Source: Selenomonadales bacterium 4137-cl
GTDB lineage: Bacteria; Bacillota; Negativicutes; Sporomusales; UBA7701
Assembly (NCBI GenBank): GCA_032334055.1
Contig: JAUOZS010000001.1
Coordinates: forward strand, 842,501 to 906,500
DNA: 64,000 bases
Direction: 5' to 3'
Position 1 is the first letter of the stretch. Each line of letters starts with the position of its first letter. The notes under the pieces were generated by a model. It saw only the letters and a program-made list of their open reading frames with translations, ran no database searches and was not told the DNA's origin. The translations under genes were made by a program, and so were the position numbers. Below are positions 42,669 to 51,367 of this stretch, piece after piece.

Positions 42669-43988
42669 ATGGAAAGACGGATCATTCAAGTTGATGAACG
42701 ATTGCCCCTCACTCAGACTATCCCGCTCAGTCTCCAGCACTTATTTGCCATGTTCGGCGCCACCGTTCTCGTCCCGTTCCTGTTCAAGGTCGACCCGGCA
42801 ACCTCCCTGCTGATGAACGGCGTCGGCACCCTCGTCTATCTTTTCTTCTCCAACTGGCGCATCCCGGCCTACCTCGGCTCGAGCTTCGCTTTCATCGCCC
42901 CCGTATTCGCCGTCATGGCTGTGCCCAGCCTGGGCGGTTACGCAGCCGCGCAGGGCGGATTCATCATGTTCGGTATTTTCTTCGTCGTCGTTTCGTTTAT
43001 AATCAGAGTCGCCGGCGTCCGCTGGCTGGATGTCGTCTTCCCGCCGGCCGCCATGGGCGCCATCGTAGCCATCATCGGCCTTGAGCTTGCGCCGGTGGCC
43101 ACCGAAATGGCCGGCCTTACCGGCAAACTGATCGAGCAGCTCAAGATCCCCTATGCCACGGCCGTCACCGTTTCGATGTTCACCCTCGGCGTCACCATCC
43201 TCGGCTCGGTGCTCTTCCGCGGTTTCCTGTCCGTCATCCCCGTCCTTATCGGCGTTATCGCCGGCTACTGCCTGTCGCTGGCAATGGGCATCGTCGACCT
43301 GGGCGCGGTCGCCAAGGCCCCCTGGTTCGGCATCCCGACCTTCTACGCCCCGGTTTTCAATATCTCCGCTATCCTGATGATTATGCCTGCCTTCCTGGTC
43401 GTGCTTGCCGAGCACATCGGCCACCTTGTCGTCACCGGCAACATTGTTGAGCGCGATCTGGTCAAAGACCCCGGTCTCCACAAATCCCTCCTTGGCGACG
43501 GCATCTCCAACATTCTGTCCGGCTTCGCAGGCGCCACCCCCAACACCACCTACGGCGAGAACATCGGCGTCATGGCGATCACCAAGGTATTCAGCACCTA
43601 CGTCATCGCCGGCGCGGCCATCATCGCCATCGCCGTATCCTTTATCGGCAAATTCTCGGCTCTCATCCGCAGCATCCCCGTGCCGGTCATGGGCGGCGTC
43701 TGCATCCTGCTGTTCGGCGTCATCGCCGCCGCCGGTATCCGCATGCTCATCGAACGGAAAGTCGACTACACCAAATCCAAAAACCTCATCCTCACCTCGG
43801 TCGTCCTCATCAGCGGTATCAGCGGCGCGGCCGTCAAAATAGGCACCGTCGAGCTCAAGGGCATGGCTCTCGGCACAATCGTCGCCATCGTCATCAGCCT
43901 GGTGTTTGAACTCTTCGACCAGTTGGGGTGGACCAACGACGGCGAACCCAGCGCTCCCACCATTCACGTAGTGGACGAACAGAAATAG
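42669..43988 (+). CDS. uraA: NCS2 nucleobase permease, uracil (UraA) type
   Basis: A 439-residue transporter with about 12-14 helices. IPLSLQHLFAMFGATVLVPF is the family N-terminus. Two motifs decide the subgroup: FLVVLAEHIGHLVVTG, with the Glu equal to E241 of E. coli UraA, and TTYGENIGVMAITKV, with the Glu equal to E290. Xanthine permeases of the XanQ/PbuX type have Gln/Asn at the second place. I therefore favour uracil or a related pyrimidine over xanthine. It sits between the Mo-hydroxylase and the FdrA-type genes. A small hairpin lies upstream (42617-42637). Confidence 0.88.
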   Translation: MERRIIQVDERLPLTQTIPLSLQHLFAMFGATVLVPFLFKVDPATSLLMNGVGTLVYLFFSNWRIPAYLGSSFAFIAPVFAVMAVPSLGGYAAAQGGFIMFGIFFVVVSFIIRVAGVRWLDVVFPPAAMGAIVAIIGLELAPVATEMAGLTGKLIEQLKIPYATAVTVSMFTLGVTILGSVLFRGFLSVIPVLIGVIAGYCLSLAMGIVDLGAVAKAPWFGIPTFYAPVFNISAILMIMPAFLVVLAEHIGHLVVTGNIVERDLVKDPGLHKSLLGDGISNILSGFAGATPNTTYGENIGVMAITKVFSTYVIAGAAIIAIAVSFIGKFSALIRSIPVPVMGGVCILLFGVIAAAGIRMLIERKVDYTKSKNLILTSVVLISGISGAAVKIGTVELKGMALGTIVAIVISLVFELFDQLGWTNDGEPSAPTIHVVDEQK

Positions 43989-43990
43989 GG

Positions 43991-44016
43991 AGGAGCCCGC
44001 TAAAGCGGGCTTTCTC
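43991..44016 (+). terminator. Hairpin after permease gene
   Basis: AGCCCGC-TAAA-GCGGGCT followed by TTCTCC, 5 bp after the permease stop and 15 bp before the next start. It is probably a leaky terminator or processing site inside the cluster. Confidence 0.65.
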
Positions 44017-44031
44017 CACTCTTAGGGACTG

Positions 44032-44931
44032 ATGTCATTGCTGGAGGCTCTCTCGGTCGACGCCGCGGCTAGCGACGCCCTGTTCGGGCGGCCTTTCCGC
44101 GGTCGCGTACATAGCGTATTCGCCAAAACGGTCAATTTCACCGGCCCGCGTGGGCAGCTTCATTGCCTGGCGGCCGAGGAACTCGACGATGCGCCGGGAA
44201 CAATAAGGGTCCGGCATTCTGAGGGCCTGAGGCTCGACAGCCTCGGTATAAAGCCGGGCGACGAGGTCGCGACCTTCGGCGGCGGCCTGGCTTTTGGCGC
44301 GGTGCCGCTGGTTGCCCGTGAGGTGAGGCCATGGTCGGCGTCCCTGCCGGCGTTTCCGTCTGTACCGGCCGGGCGGAACCTCCTGGCGGCGCGCCTTGTC
44401 GTACTGAAGAACGAAATTGTCGCCGCTGGATATGACGGCGGTCTGAAGGCTTTTATCGGGGGGACGGTCGGCACCGTTATGGAAAACCGGCTGGCGGAGC
44501 GGGCGGCGGCGCTGATCAGCACTCTTGTTGACGGAGACCTTTCCGACGCCCTGGCTGCCGGAAGGAGGCTGATCGGCCTGGGAACCGGCCTGACGCCTTC
44601 CGGCGACGATTTCCTTGCCGGTCTGATGATTACTTTCAATATGCCGGCCGGTCCCTTCGGGCGACGTTACCGCGAGGTCGCGAAAAAACTTGCCGCCGGC
44701 GCGGAGACGGGAACGGTGAGCCGAGCCATGCTGCAATACGCCGCCCGCGGCCGCACCAGGGACGGAGTCGTGGCGCTCCTGGCAGCGATGACAGATCCGG
44801 CAGCCCGCGACATCGTAGCCGCCGTGCGGCGGGTGCTGGCCTGCGGGGCCACCTCCGGCACCGACCTTGCGGCAGGTATCGCCGCCGGCCTGTCTACGGG
44901 GCTGGAACTAGCCGGCGAAAGGGAGGAATGA
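44032..44931 (+). CDS. DUF2877 protein (AllH/YlbF-like)
   Basis: A 299-residue protein whose signature GLGTGLTPSGDDFLAG (residues 182-197) defines DUF2877. In E. coli the DUF2877 protein YlbF, with FdrA and the DUF1116 protein YlbE, forms oxamate carbamoyltransferase, which phosphorolyses oxalurate to oxamate and carbamoyl phosphate in anaerobic allantoin degradation. All three homologues are consecutive here, so the same type of chemistry is expected. The Shine-Dalgarno site (AGGGACTG) is weak and the ATG lies after the permease hairpin, so expression may be lower than upstream genes. The real substrate is inferred, not shown. Confidence 0.88.
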   Translation: MSLLEALSVDAAASDALFGRPFRGRVHSVFAKTVNFTGPRGQLHCLAAEELDDAPGTIRVRHSEGLRLDSLGIKPGDEVATFGGGLAFGAVPLVAREVRPWSASLPAFPSVPAGRNLLAARLVVLKNEIVAAGYDGGLKAFIGGTVGTVMENRLAERAAALISTLVDGDLSDALAAGRRLIGLGTGLTPSGDDFLAGLMITFNMPAGPFGRRYREVAKKLAAGAETGTVSRAMLQYAARGRTRDGVVALLAAMTDPAARDIVAAVRRVLACGATSGTDLAAGIAAGLSTGLELAGEREE

Positions 44932-44932
44932 C

Positions 44933-46408
44933 ATGACTGTACACGTCGAGGTAAGAAAGAACACCTATTACGACTCGGTCACGCTGATGGCGCTGACCCA
45001 GAAGATGGCCGCCCTGCCCGGCGTCGCCGAAGCGGTGGCCGTGATGGCCACCCCGATGAACAAAGATCTGTTGGCCGGGGTCGGTCTGCTGACGGCAGAG
45101 GCGGACGCTTGCGGTGCCGACGATCTGGTTGTCGCTATCAGGGCCGACAGCGATGCGGCCTGTGAAGCGGCCGTGGCACTCTTTGCCGGGGCTGCGGCCA
45201 GACAGTCCGGGGACAAAAAAACGGCCGCCGGCTTCGTTTCCCTGAACACCGCGGTGCGTCATCTGCCAGACGCCAACCTCGCAATTATCTCCGTGCCGGG
45301 CGAGTACGCGGCCCGTGAAGCCAGAGACGCCCTCCGCCACGGCCTCAACGTCATGCTGTTCAGCGACAACGTCTCACTGGCCGACGAGATCGAATTGAAA
45401 ACAACGGCCCACGAAAAGGGCCTGCTGGTGATGGGACCGGATTGCGGCACCGCCATCGTGAACGGCGTCGCTCTCTGTTTCGCCAACGCCGTGCGGCGGG
45501 GCAACATCGGCATTGTCGGCGCATCGGGGACGGGTACCCAGGAAGTGACCGTACACATCGACCGCCTGGGGGGCGGCATATCGCAGGTGCTCGGCACCGG
45601 CGGGCGCGATCTCGGCGAAGCGGTGGGCGGAGTTATGATGCTCGATTGTCTGGAGGCACTAAGCAAAGACGCAGATACCGCCGTTATTGTGCTCATCTCC
45701 AAGCCGCCGGCGACGGCGGTGGCCGACAAGATCGTTGCGGCCGTAAAAACCTGTCCCAAGCCCGTGGTCGTCTGCTTTCTCGGTGGCGCGAGCGCGGTCA
45801 GGGCAGAAAAGGCATACTTCGCCGCCACCCTGGAGGAAGCGGCTGGGGCGGCGGTGGCGCTGGCTAAAGGGGAACAGCCCGCATCTCCGGCCTGCCGGCA
45901 CGAAAAACTGGCGACGATGGCAGCGGTGGCGCGGGCCAAACTGGCTCCCGGACAAAAAACCGTACGCGGTCTTTTTTGCGGCGGCACTCTCTGCCAGGAA
46001 GCGGCCAGGACGGCGCCGGGCGAAGGGAATATCTTCATCGACCTTGGGGACGACGCCTACACCAGAGGTAAGCCTCACCCGATGCTTGAGCCGTCGCTGC
46101 GGCTGCCCCACCTCCTCGATGCCGCCCGTGACCCGGCCGTGGCCGTCATCCTCCTCGACATCGTCCTGGGCTATGGGGCTCATCCCGATCCCGCGGGCGT
46201 AACCGCCCCGGCCATCGCCGAGGCCCGCGAAATCGCCCGCGCCGCCGGACGCCACATCGAAATCATCGCCTATGTCTGCGGGACGGATGCCGACCCCCAG
46301 GGTAAGGCCGGCCAGGAGGGCAAACTGGCCGCGGCCGGGGCGACACTGGCGAAAAGCAACGTGCGCGCCGCTTGGCTGGCGGCCGCCGTCGTGACCAGGG
46401 AGGTGTGA
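44933..46408 (+). CDS. fdrA: FdrA-like protein (carbamoyltransferase subunit)
   Basis: A 491-residue protein related to succinyl-CoA synthetase alpha subunits. It has a CoA-ligase-like fold with VMGPDCGTAIVNG near residue 165, NIGIVGASGTGTQEVTVHID near 190, and a second domain with GLFCGGTLCQEAA near 345. An N-terminal ACT-like segment (VEVRKNTYYDSVTLMALTQK) precedes these. FdrA works with DUF1116 and DUF2877 proteins as an oxamate carbamoyltransferase in E. coli. GGGAGGAATGAC precedes the ATG, 1 bp after the previous stop. It is named for a suppressor phenotype and is not an FtsH regulator by evidence here. Confidence 0.9.
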   Translation: MTVHVEVRKNTYYDSVTLMALTQKMAALPGVAEAVAVMATPMNKDLLAGVGLLTAEADACGADDLVVAIRADSDAACEAAVALFAGAAARQSGDKKTAAGFVSLNTAVRHLPDANLAIISVPGEYAAREARDALRHGLNVMLFSDNVSLADEIELKTTAHEKGLLVMGPDCGTAIVNGVALCFANAVRRGNIGIVGASGTGTQEVTVHIDRLGGGISQVLGTGGRDLGEAVGGVMMLDCLEALSKDADTAVIVLISKPPATAVADKIVAAVKTCPKPVVVCFLGGASAVRAEKAYFAATLEEAAGAAVALAKGEQPASPACRHEKLATMAAVARAKLAPGQKTVRGLFCGGTLCQEAARTAPGEGNIFIDLGDDAYTRGKPHPMLEPSLRLPHLLDAARDPAVAVILLDIVLGYGAHPDPAGVTAPAIAEAREIARAAGRHIEIIAYVCGTDADPQGKAGQEGKLAAAGATLAKSNVRAAWLAAAVVTREV

Positions 46409-46410
46409 CA

Positions 46411-47832
46411 ATGGCACCGATAAACGATTTATTCGGTAAGAAACTTTCCGTCATAAACATCGGGGCGCCGGTATTTAAAGACGACCTCGCCGCCCAGAAC
46501 GTTTCGGTCGTCCAACTCGACTGGCGGCCGCCGGCCGGCGGTCGCCCGGAACTCATCGCCGCCCTTGACGTCCTGCGGGACCGCGCGGCGACCGACGAGG
46601 CCAATGCCGTTGCAGTGGCCGCCATTTTGGACGCGCGGCCGGTGCTGACTGACGTAGCCCTCACCGCCTTGGAAGCCATTCCCGGCATGACGCCCACCAC
46701 CATTCTCCACGCCGGCCCGCCGGTGGCCTGGGAGGCGATGGCTGGGCCGATGCGCGGCGCGGTCATCGGCGCCCTCATCTACGAAGGGCTGGCTGCCGAC
46801 GAACAAGAGGCAGGGCGCCTGGCCGCCTCAGGCAGGATAACCTTCGCCCCCTGTCACGAGTACGGCGCAGTCGGGCCGATGGCGGGCATAGTCTCCGCCT
46901 CGATGCCGGTGTGGGTGGTGGAGAACAAAACCGCTGGCAATCGCTCCTTCTGCACCCTCAACGAAGGCCTTGGCAAGGTGTTGCGCTACGGCGCCTTCAG
47001 CGCCGAAGTTATCGACCGGCTGCGCTGGATGCGCGATGAGCTCGCCCCCGCCCTCAAAGCAGCCCTTGCCCGTACCGGCGGCATCGACCTGAGGACGATG
47101 ATCGCCCAGGCGCTCCACATGGGCGACGAATGCCACAACCGCAACAAAGCTGGCACCAGCCTCTTCATCCGCGCCATCGCTCCCGCCCTCGCCCAAACCG
47201 GCGCGGCGCCGGAAGTCATGGCCAGAGTGCTGGCGTTCATGCACTCCAACGACCATTTCTTCCTCAACCTTTCCATGCCGGCGGCCAAGGCGGCCCTGGA
47301 CGCCGCCCACGGCATCGAAGGCGCCAGCGTCGTCACCACCATGTGCCGCAACGGCGTGGAGTTTGGCATAAGAGTGAGCGGCTGCCCCGGCAACGCCTGG
47401 TTCACCGGCCCCGCCCAGCAAGTGCAGGGGCTGCTCTTCCCCGGCTTCACCGCGGCCGACGCCAACCCCGATATCGGCGACAGCGCCATAACAGAGACCT
47501 ACGGCATCGGCGGCTTCGCCATGGGCGGGGCGCCGGCCATCGTCCAGTTCGTGGGCGGCACCGTCGGCGACGCGCTTGAATACACGACTAAAATGTACGA
47601 AATAACCCTGGCCGAAAACCCCAGCTACACCATCCCCAACCTCAACTTCCGCGGCACGCCCACCGCCATCGACCTGCGACGGGTGGCCGCCACCGGGCTG
47701 CTGCCGGTCATCAACACCGGCATGGCCCACCGCGAGCCGGGCATCGGCCAGGTGGGGGCAGGAATCGTCCGGCCGCCGCGCGAATGCTTCGATAAGGCGC
47801 TGCTGGCGCTTGCCAAACGGGTCGATATGTAA
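46411..47832 (+). CDS. DUF1116 protein (AllG/YlbE-like)
   Basis: A 473-residue protein of DUF1116, third member of the trio. Typical stretches include VVQLDWRPPAGG near the N-terminus, GPMRGAVIGALIYEGLA, GDECHNRNKAGTSLFIRAIAP in the middle, MCRNGVEFGIRVSG and ETYGIGGFAMGGAPAIVQFVGG. The conserved His, Asp and Asn around GDECHNRNKAG are candidates for a catalytic or ligand-binding role. The ATG at 46411 follows GGGAGGTGTGAC, just after fdrA. Tight spacing supports one complex made from genes 44032-47832. Confidence 0.9.
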   Translation: MAPINDLFGKKLSVINIGAPVFKDDLAAQNVSVVQLDWRPPAGGRPELIAALDVLRDRAATDEANAVAVAAILDARPVLTDVALTALEAIPGMTPTTILHAGPPVAWEAMAGPMRGAVIGALIYEGLAADEQEAGRLAASGRITFAPCHEYGAVGPMAGIVSASMPVWVVENKTAGNRSFCTLNEGLGKVLRYGAFSAEVIDRLRWMRDELAPALKAALARTGGIDLRTMIAQALHMGDECHNRNKAGTSLFIRAIAPALAQTGAAPEVMARVLAFMHSNDHFFLNLSMPAAKAALDAAHGIEGASVVTTMCRNGVEFGIRVSGCPGNAWFTGPAQQVQGLLFPGFTAADANPDIGDSAITETYGIGGFAMGGAPAIVQFVGGTVGDALEYTTKMYEITLAENPSYTIPNLNFRGTPTAIDLRRVAATGLLPVINTGMAHREPGIGQVGAGIVRPPRECFDKALLALAKRVDM

Positions 47833-47869
47833 TCCCCAGGATAAATCACGGAAAAGAGAGGGAAGCTTT

Positions 47870-48655
47870 ATGGTCAAAAACTGGGACAAAGTGAAAATGT
47901 ACGATCTTACGCAGAAACTGAGCCATCTGACGCCGCCGTGGCCGACCTACGAGCCGCTGCAGATCAAATTCTTCAAGCGCCTCACCTCCAACGGCGCCAA
48001 CGGTCAGGTCATAACCACCTCCAACCATGTCGGCACCCACCTGGACGGCTCGCTCCACTTCTGCACCCACGGTCGCGACATCGCCGCCATCCCCCTGACC
48101 GACCTTATCGGTCCCGGCGTCGTCGTCGATGTGAGCGACATCGCCGAGGACTACGGCATCTACACCTCCAAGGACATCATGGAGCGGGCCGACGTGCGCG
48201 AAGGCGACATCCTCCTCATCTACACCGGCTATCACAAATATTCCTGGGATCAGCCGGCCGCCGACGAGGTCCGCTACATGGTCAAGCACCCCGGCCCGAC
48301 CCGTGAGTTCGCGGAGTGGTGCCTAAAAATGAAATTCAAATGGCTGGGAGTAGACGCCGGCTCGGCCGACCATCCCATTAACACCAAAATCCGCGAATGG
48401 TGCCCGCGGCAGGCGGCCGAGTGCGAACAGTATTTCCGGGCGAAGTACGGCAAGGGCATCGACGACATCTTTCCCCCCGACCACTACCAGCTCATGCATA
48501 TCGACCTCTTCCCCCACGACATCATCCATGTCGAGAATGTCGGCGGCGAAATCGAGAAGGTGCTTGGCAAGCGCCTGATAATCGGCTGTTACCCCTGGCG
48601 GTTCGAAGGCGGCGAATCGTCGATCTGCCGCATCGTCGCCTATGACGAAGAATAA
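47870..48655 (+). CDS. Cyclase-family metal-dependent amidohydrolase
   Basis: A 261-residue protein of the cyclase family (PF04199), which includes kynurenine formamidase and isatin hydrolase. The metal-binding motif reads SNHVGTHLDGSLHF near residue 45; KNWDKVKMYDLTQKLSHLTPPWPT forms the expected start, and GVDAGSADHPINTKIREW and HIDLFPHDIIHVENVGGE hold further conserved residues. These enzymes hydrolyse amide bonds, often in rings. Placed after an oxidising hydroxylase and before nothing else catabolic, it is a good candidate for ring opening of the oxidised base. AGAGAGGGAAGC precedes the ATG. It overlaps yqeC by 14 bp. Confidence 0.87.
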   Translation: MVKNWDKVKMYDLTQKLSHLTPPWPTYEPLQIKFFKRLTSNGANGQVITTSNHVGTHLDGSLHFCTHGRDIAAIPLTDLIGPGVVVDVSDIAEDYGIYTSKDIMERADVREGDILLIYTGYHKYSWDQPAADEVRYMVKHPGPTREFAEWCLKMKFKWLGVDAGSADHPINTKIREWCPRQAAECEQYFRAKYGKGIDDIFPPDHYQLMHIDLFPHDIIHVENVGGEIEKVLGKRLIIGCYPWRFEGGESSICRIVAYDEE

Positions 48656-49436
48656 CGAGGTGCTGCACCCGGTCTGGCGCGAACTTCTCGCCGGGCTGCC
48701 GGCTTCCGGACTGGTGACCCTCATCGGCGGCGGCGGCAAGACCAGCCTCATGTATTACCTGGTGGCCGGACTCAAGGCCGCCGGAACCGTTGCCTTCGCC
48801 GCCACCACCGCCAAACTGTTCATGCAGGAGGGAGCGGGCCACCGGACGGTACTGGTAGGCAGCCTGGCCGAATTCCGCCGGGCGGTCGGGGAATTGCGCT
48901 CCTGCCCCGCAATGGTGACCGTGGCCCGCGGGCTGGTGGACGGTGCGCAGCGCAAACTGGCCGGCCTCGCGCCGGAATGGCTCGATACGCTGGCCGGGGA
49001 ATGCCCCGCCATACGTTTTATAGTCGAAGGGGACGGCTCAGCCGGTCTGCCGCTTAAAGGCCATCTTCCTCACGACCCTGTGGTGCCGGCGGCCACCCGT
49101 CTCCTCATTCCGGTCATCGGCGCCGAGGCGGTCGGCCAACCGCTTGCCGCCTGCTGCGTCCATCGGCCGGCACGGGCAGCAGAGCTCACCGGCGCGGCCG
49201 AGGGGGAAATCATAACGGCGGACACGGTCGCTAAACTCCTCCTTCACCCCAAAGGCTATCTTCACAACTGTCCGCCTGAAGCGCGCGTCGTCCCCCTCAT
49301 AAACAAAGCCGAGGGAGCGGCGATGCGTACCGCGGAAGATTTGGCGGCCACCGTACTCGCGGCCCGCCATCCCGCCGTCGGAGGCGTCGTCGTCGGCAGC
49401 ATCAGGAGGCAGGAATTTTCCTTTATCAGAAAATAG
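48642..49436 (+). CDS. yqeC: Selenium-dependent hydroxylase accessory protein YqeC-like
   Basis: A 264-residue P-loop protein: LVTLIGGGGKTSLMYYLVAG (residues 24-43) and FIVEGDGSAGLPLKGH near 130. YqeC is a marker protein of the set found with selenium-dependent molybdenum hydroxylases, together with YqeB and a MocA-like protein. YqeB and selD are not in the window. The gene overlaps the cyclase gene, so it belongs to the same unit and probably serves the Mo-hydroxylase encoded upstream. The exact reaction is unknown. Confidence 0.85.
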   Translation: MTKNNEVLHPVWRELLAGLPASGLVTLIGGGGKTSLMYYLVAGLKAAGTVAFAATTAKLFMQEGAGHRTVLVGSLAEFRRAVGELRSCPAMVTVARGLVDGAQRKLAGLAPEWLDTLAGECPAIRFIVEGDGSAGLPLKGHLPHDPVVPAATRLLIPVIGAEAVGQPLAACCVHRPARAAELTGAAEGEIITADTVAKLLLHPKGYLHNCPPEARVVPLINKAEGAAMRTAEDLAATVLAARHPAVGGVVVGSIRRQEFSFIRK

Positions 49437-49453
49437 AAATATCGGCCAAGCTC

Positions 49454-49528
49454 TTTGGTTTTTGACTGAAAAAAGGTATAATATTAGTCAATACCATAAC
49501 CGCCAGACAAAAGTTTTTGCCTGGCGGA
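49454..49528 (+). promoter_or_regulatory. Promoter and leader hairpin before ACT gene
   Basis: TTTGGT (49454-49459) and TATAAT (49477-49482), 17 bp apart, form a likely internal promoter. Just after the expected start lies a long inverted repeat, CCGCCAG-A-CAAAA-GT-TTTTG-C-CTGGCGG (49500-49528), with a single mismatch. No clear T-tract follows, so it may stabilise the mRNA or bind a regulator. Confidence 0.55.
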
Positions 49529-49558
49529 CTATTATTTGAACGGGTGGAGCGTGGTTTT

Positions 49559-49828
49559 ATGAAAGTCGTCATCACCATCATCGGCCAGGACAGGGTCGGC
49601 ATCGTCGCCATGGCCAGCACGACGCTGGCGGCCAACAGCGTAAACATCCTCGACATCAACCAGAATATCGTCAACGGCTTTTTCAACATGGTCATGATCG
49701 CCGACATGAGCGGGGCGACGATAAGCCTCAAAGACCTGCAGCAGCTTTTCAAGGACAAAGGACAAGCCATGGGCCTCGAGATCAAGGTGCAGCACGAGGA
49801 TATCTTCAAAGCGATGCACCGCATATAA
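49559..49828 (+). CDS. ACT domain protein (UPF0237)
   Basis: An 89-residue single ACT domain: VVITIIGQDRVGIVAMASTT, then NILDINQNIVNGFFNMVMIAD. It matches the UPF0237 family, usually found directly before a UPF0210 gene, as here. ACT domains bind small ligands such as amino acids. The ATG at 49559 lies after GGGTGGAGCG. It probably forms a unit with the following gene. Ligand unknown. Confidence 0.9.
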   Translation: MKVVITIIGQDRVGIVAMASTTLAANSVNILDINQNIVNGFFNMVMIADMSGATISLKDLQQLFKDKGQAMGLEIKVQHEDIFKAMHRI

Positions 49829-49899
49829 AGCCGGCTGCTCGTTTGTGAACAGCCTCAAGTCTGTGGTAATATTTCTGCTCATGTTGAAGGAGGCGGGCT

Positions 49900-51258
49900 A
49901 TGCTATCGGTCCAGGATATCCTCGAAACCAACCGGATGATCGAGGAAAATAAGCTCGACGTGCGCACGATCACCCTCGGGATCAGCCTGCGCGGCTGCAG
50001 CCATCCCGACATCAAGGTTTTCTGCGCCAATATTTACGACAAAATCACCAAGACTGCCGAGCGGCTGGTGCAGACCGGCGAAGACATCGAAGCCGAGTAC
50101 GGCATCCCCATCATCAACAAACGCATCTCGGTCACACCGATCGCCATCGCCGCCGAGAGCTGCCGCACCGACAGCTATCTGCCGGTGGCTGAGGCCATGG
50201 ATGCCGCCGCCAAGGCGGTCGGCGTCAACTTCATCGGCGGCTTTTCGGCTCTCGTGGAGAAAGGCTACACCGAGGGAGACCGCATCCTCATCCGCTCCAT
50301 CCCCGCCGCGCTGGCCACTACCGAGCGGGTATGCTCCTCGGTCAATCTCGCGTCCACCAAAGCCGGCATCAACATGGACTGTGTGCGGGAAATGGGCCAG
50401 ATCATCAAACAGACGGCCGAACTGACCCGCGATCGCGACGCGCTCGGTTGCGCCAAACTCGTGGTATTCGCCAATGTCCCGGAGGACAACCCCTTCATGG
50501 CCGGCGCCTTCCATGGCGTGGGCGAGGCTGAGACGGCCGTAAACGTCGGGGTAAGCGGTCCCGGCGTCGTCAAACGGGCGTTGGAAGAAGCGCGTGGCAA
50601 GGACTTCGGCGCGGTCGCCGAGACGATCAAGCGCACCGCGTTCAAAATCACCCGTGTCGGCCAGCTTGTGGCCCAGGAGGCATCGCGCCGCCTCGGCGTG
50701 CCCTTCGGCATTATCGATCTGTCGCTAGCGCCCACGCCGGCGGTCGGCGACAGCGTAGCCCACATCCTTGAAGAAATGGGCCTGGAGAGCTGCGGCGCAC
50801 CCGGCACCACCGCGGCCTTGGCGCTTCTCAACGATGCCGTCAAGAAAGGCGGCATCATGGCCTCCTCCTACGTGGGCGGCCTGAGCGGCGCCTTCATCCC
50901 CGTCAGCGAGGACGCCGGCATGATCGCCGCCGTCGAGCGCGGCAGCCTATCCCTGGAAAAGCTCGAGGCAATGACCTGTGTCTGCTCGGTCGGCCTGGAT
51001 ATGATCGCCGTGCCGGGGGATACCTCGGCGGCCACGATCGCCGCCGTCATCGCCGACGAGGCGGCCATCGGCATGATCAACAACAAAACCACGGCGGTGC
51101 GCATCATCCCCGTGCCGGGCAAGAAGGTCGGCGACCGGGTCGAATTCGGCGGTCTCCTCGGCCATAGCCCGATAATCCCTGTCAACCGCTTCAAAGCCGA
51201 CGCTTTCATCGCCCGCGGCGGCCGCATTCCCGCGCCCGTGCGCAGCATGACCAATTAG
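49900..51258 (+). CDS. UPF0210 (DUF711, PFL family) protein
   Basis: A 452-residue protein of DUF711. Features include [14 protein letters not shown] near the N-terminus, [56 protein letters not shown], and [16 protein letters not shown]. The fold is reported as related to glycyl-radical enzyme barrels, but members lack the activity evidence to name a reaction. The pairing with the ACT-domain gene is conserved in many bacteria. GAAGGAGGCGGGCT precedes the ATG. Role in this cluster is unknown and it may simply be a neighbour. Confidence 0.9.
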   Translation: MLSVQDILETNRMIEENKLDVRTITLGISLRGCSHPDIKVFCANIYDKITKTAERLVQTGEDIEAEYGIPIINKRISVTPIAIAAESCRTDSYLPVAEAMDAAAKAVGVNFIGGFSALVEKGYTEGDRILIRSIPAALATTERVCSSVNLASTKAGINMDCVREMGQIIKQTAELTRDRDALGCAKLVVFANVPEDNPFMAGAFHGVGEAETAVNVGVSGPGVVKRALEEARGKDFGAVAETIKRTAFKITRVGQLVAQEASRRLGVPFGIIDLSLAPTPAVGDSVAHILEEMGLESCGAPGTTAALALLNDAVKKGGIMASSYVGGLSGAFIPVSEDAGMIAAVERGSLSLEKLEAMTCVCSVGLDMIAVPGDTSAATIAAVIADEAAIGMINNKTTAVRIIPVPGKKVGDRVEFGGLLGHSPIIPVNRFKADAFIARGGRIPAPVRSMTN

Positions 51259-51263
51259 CCGCC

Positions 51264-51339
51264 TTTACTTTCCCCGGGCGGTAGCCTATAATTTAATCAT
51301 GGGACAAGCTAAGGCCGTTTTCTTTTGAAAATGGCCTTT
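51264..51339 (+). promoter_or_regulatory. Promoter and attenuator-like hairpin before MoeA-like gene
   Basis: TTTACT (51264-51269) and TATAAT (51287-51292), 17 bp apart, form a likely promoter. Downstream, AAGGCCGTTTTC (51311-51322) pairs with GAAAATGGCCTT (51327-51338), followed by TCTTACT. The hairpin lies between promoter and start codon, so premature termination could regulate the molybdenum-related genes downstream. Confidence 0.55.
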
Positions 51340-51367
51340 CTTACTACGTTCGCAGGGAGTGGAGACT

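Noticed and set aside
42741-43967. Long open frame (408 codons) antisense to the nucleobase permease
   Set aside because: Extremely rich in Asp, Gly, Glu and His, as expected from reading a GC-rich membrane-protein gene backwards; no ribosome site and no recognisable domain.
47870-48655. Kynurenine formamidase for tryptophan degradation
   Set aside because: Same family, but no tryptophan dioxygenase or kynureninase nearby and the cluster concerns nucleobase-type chemistry.
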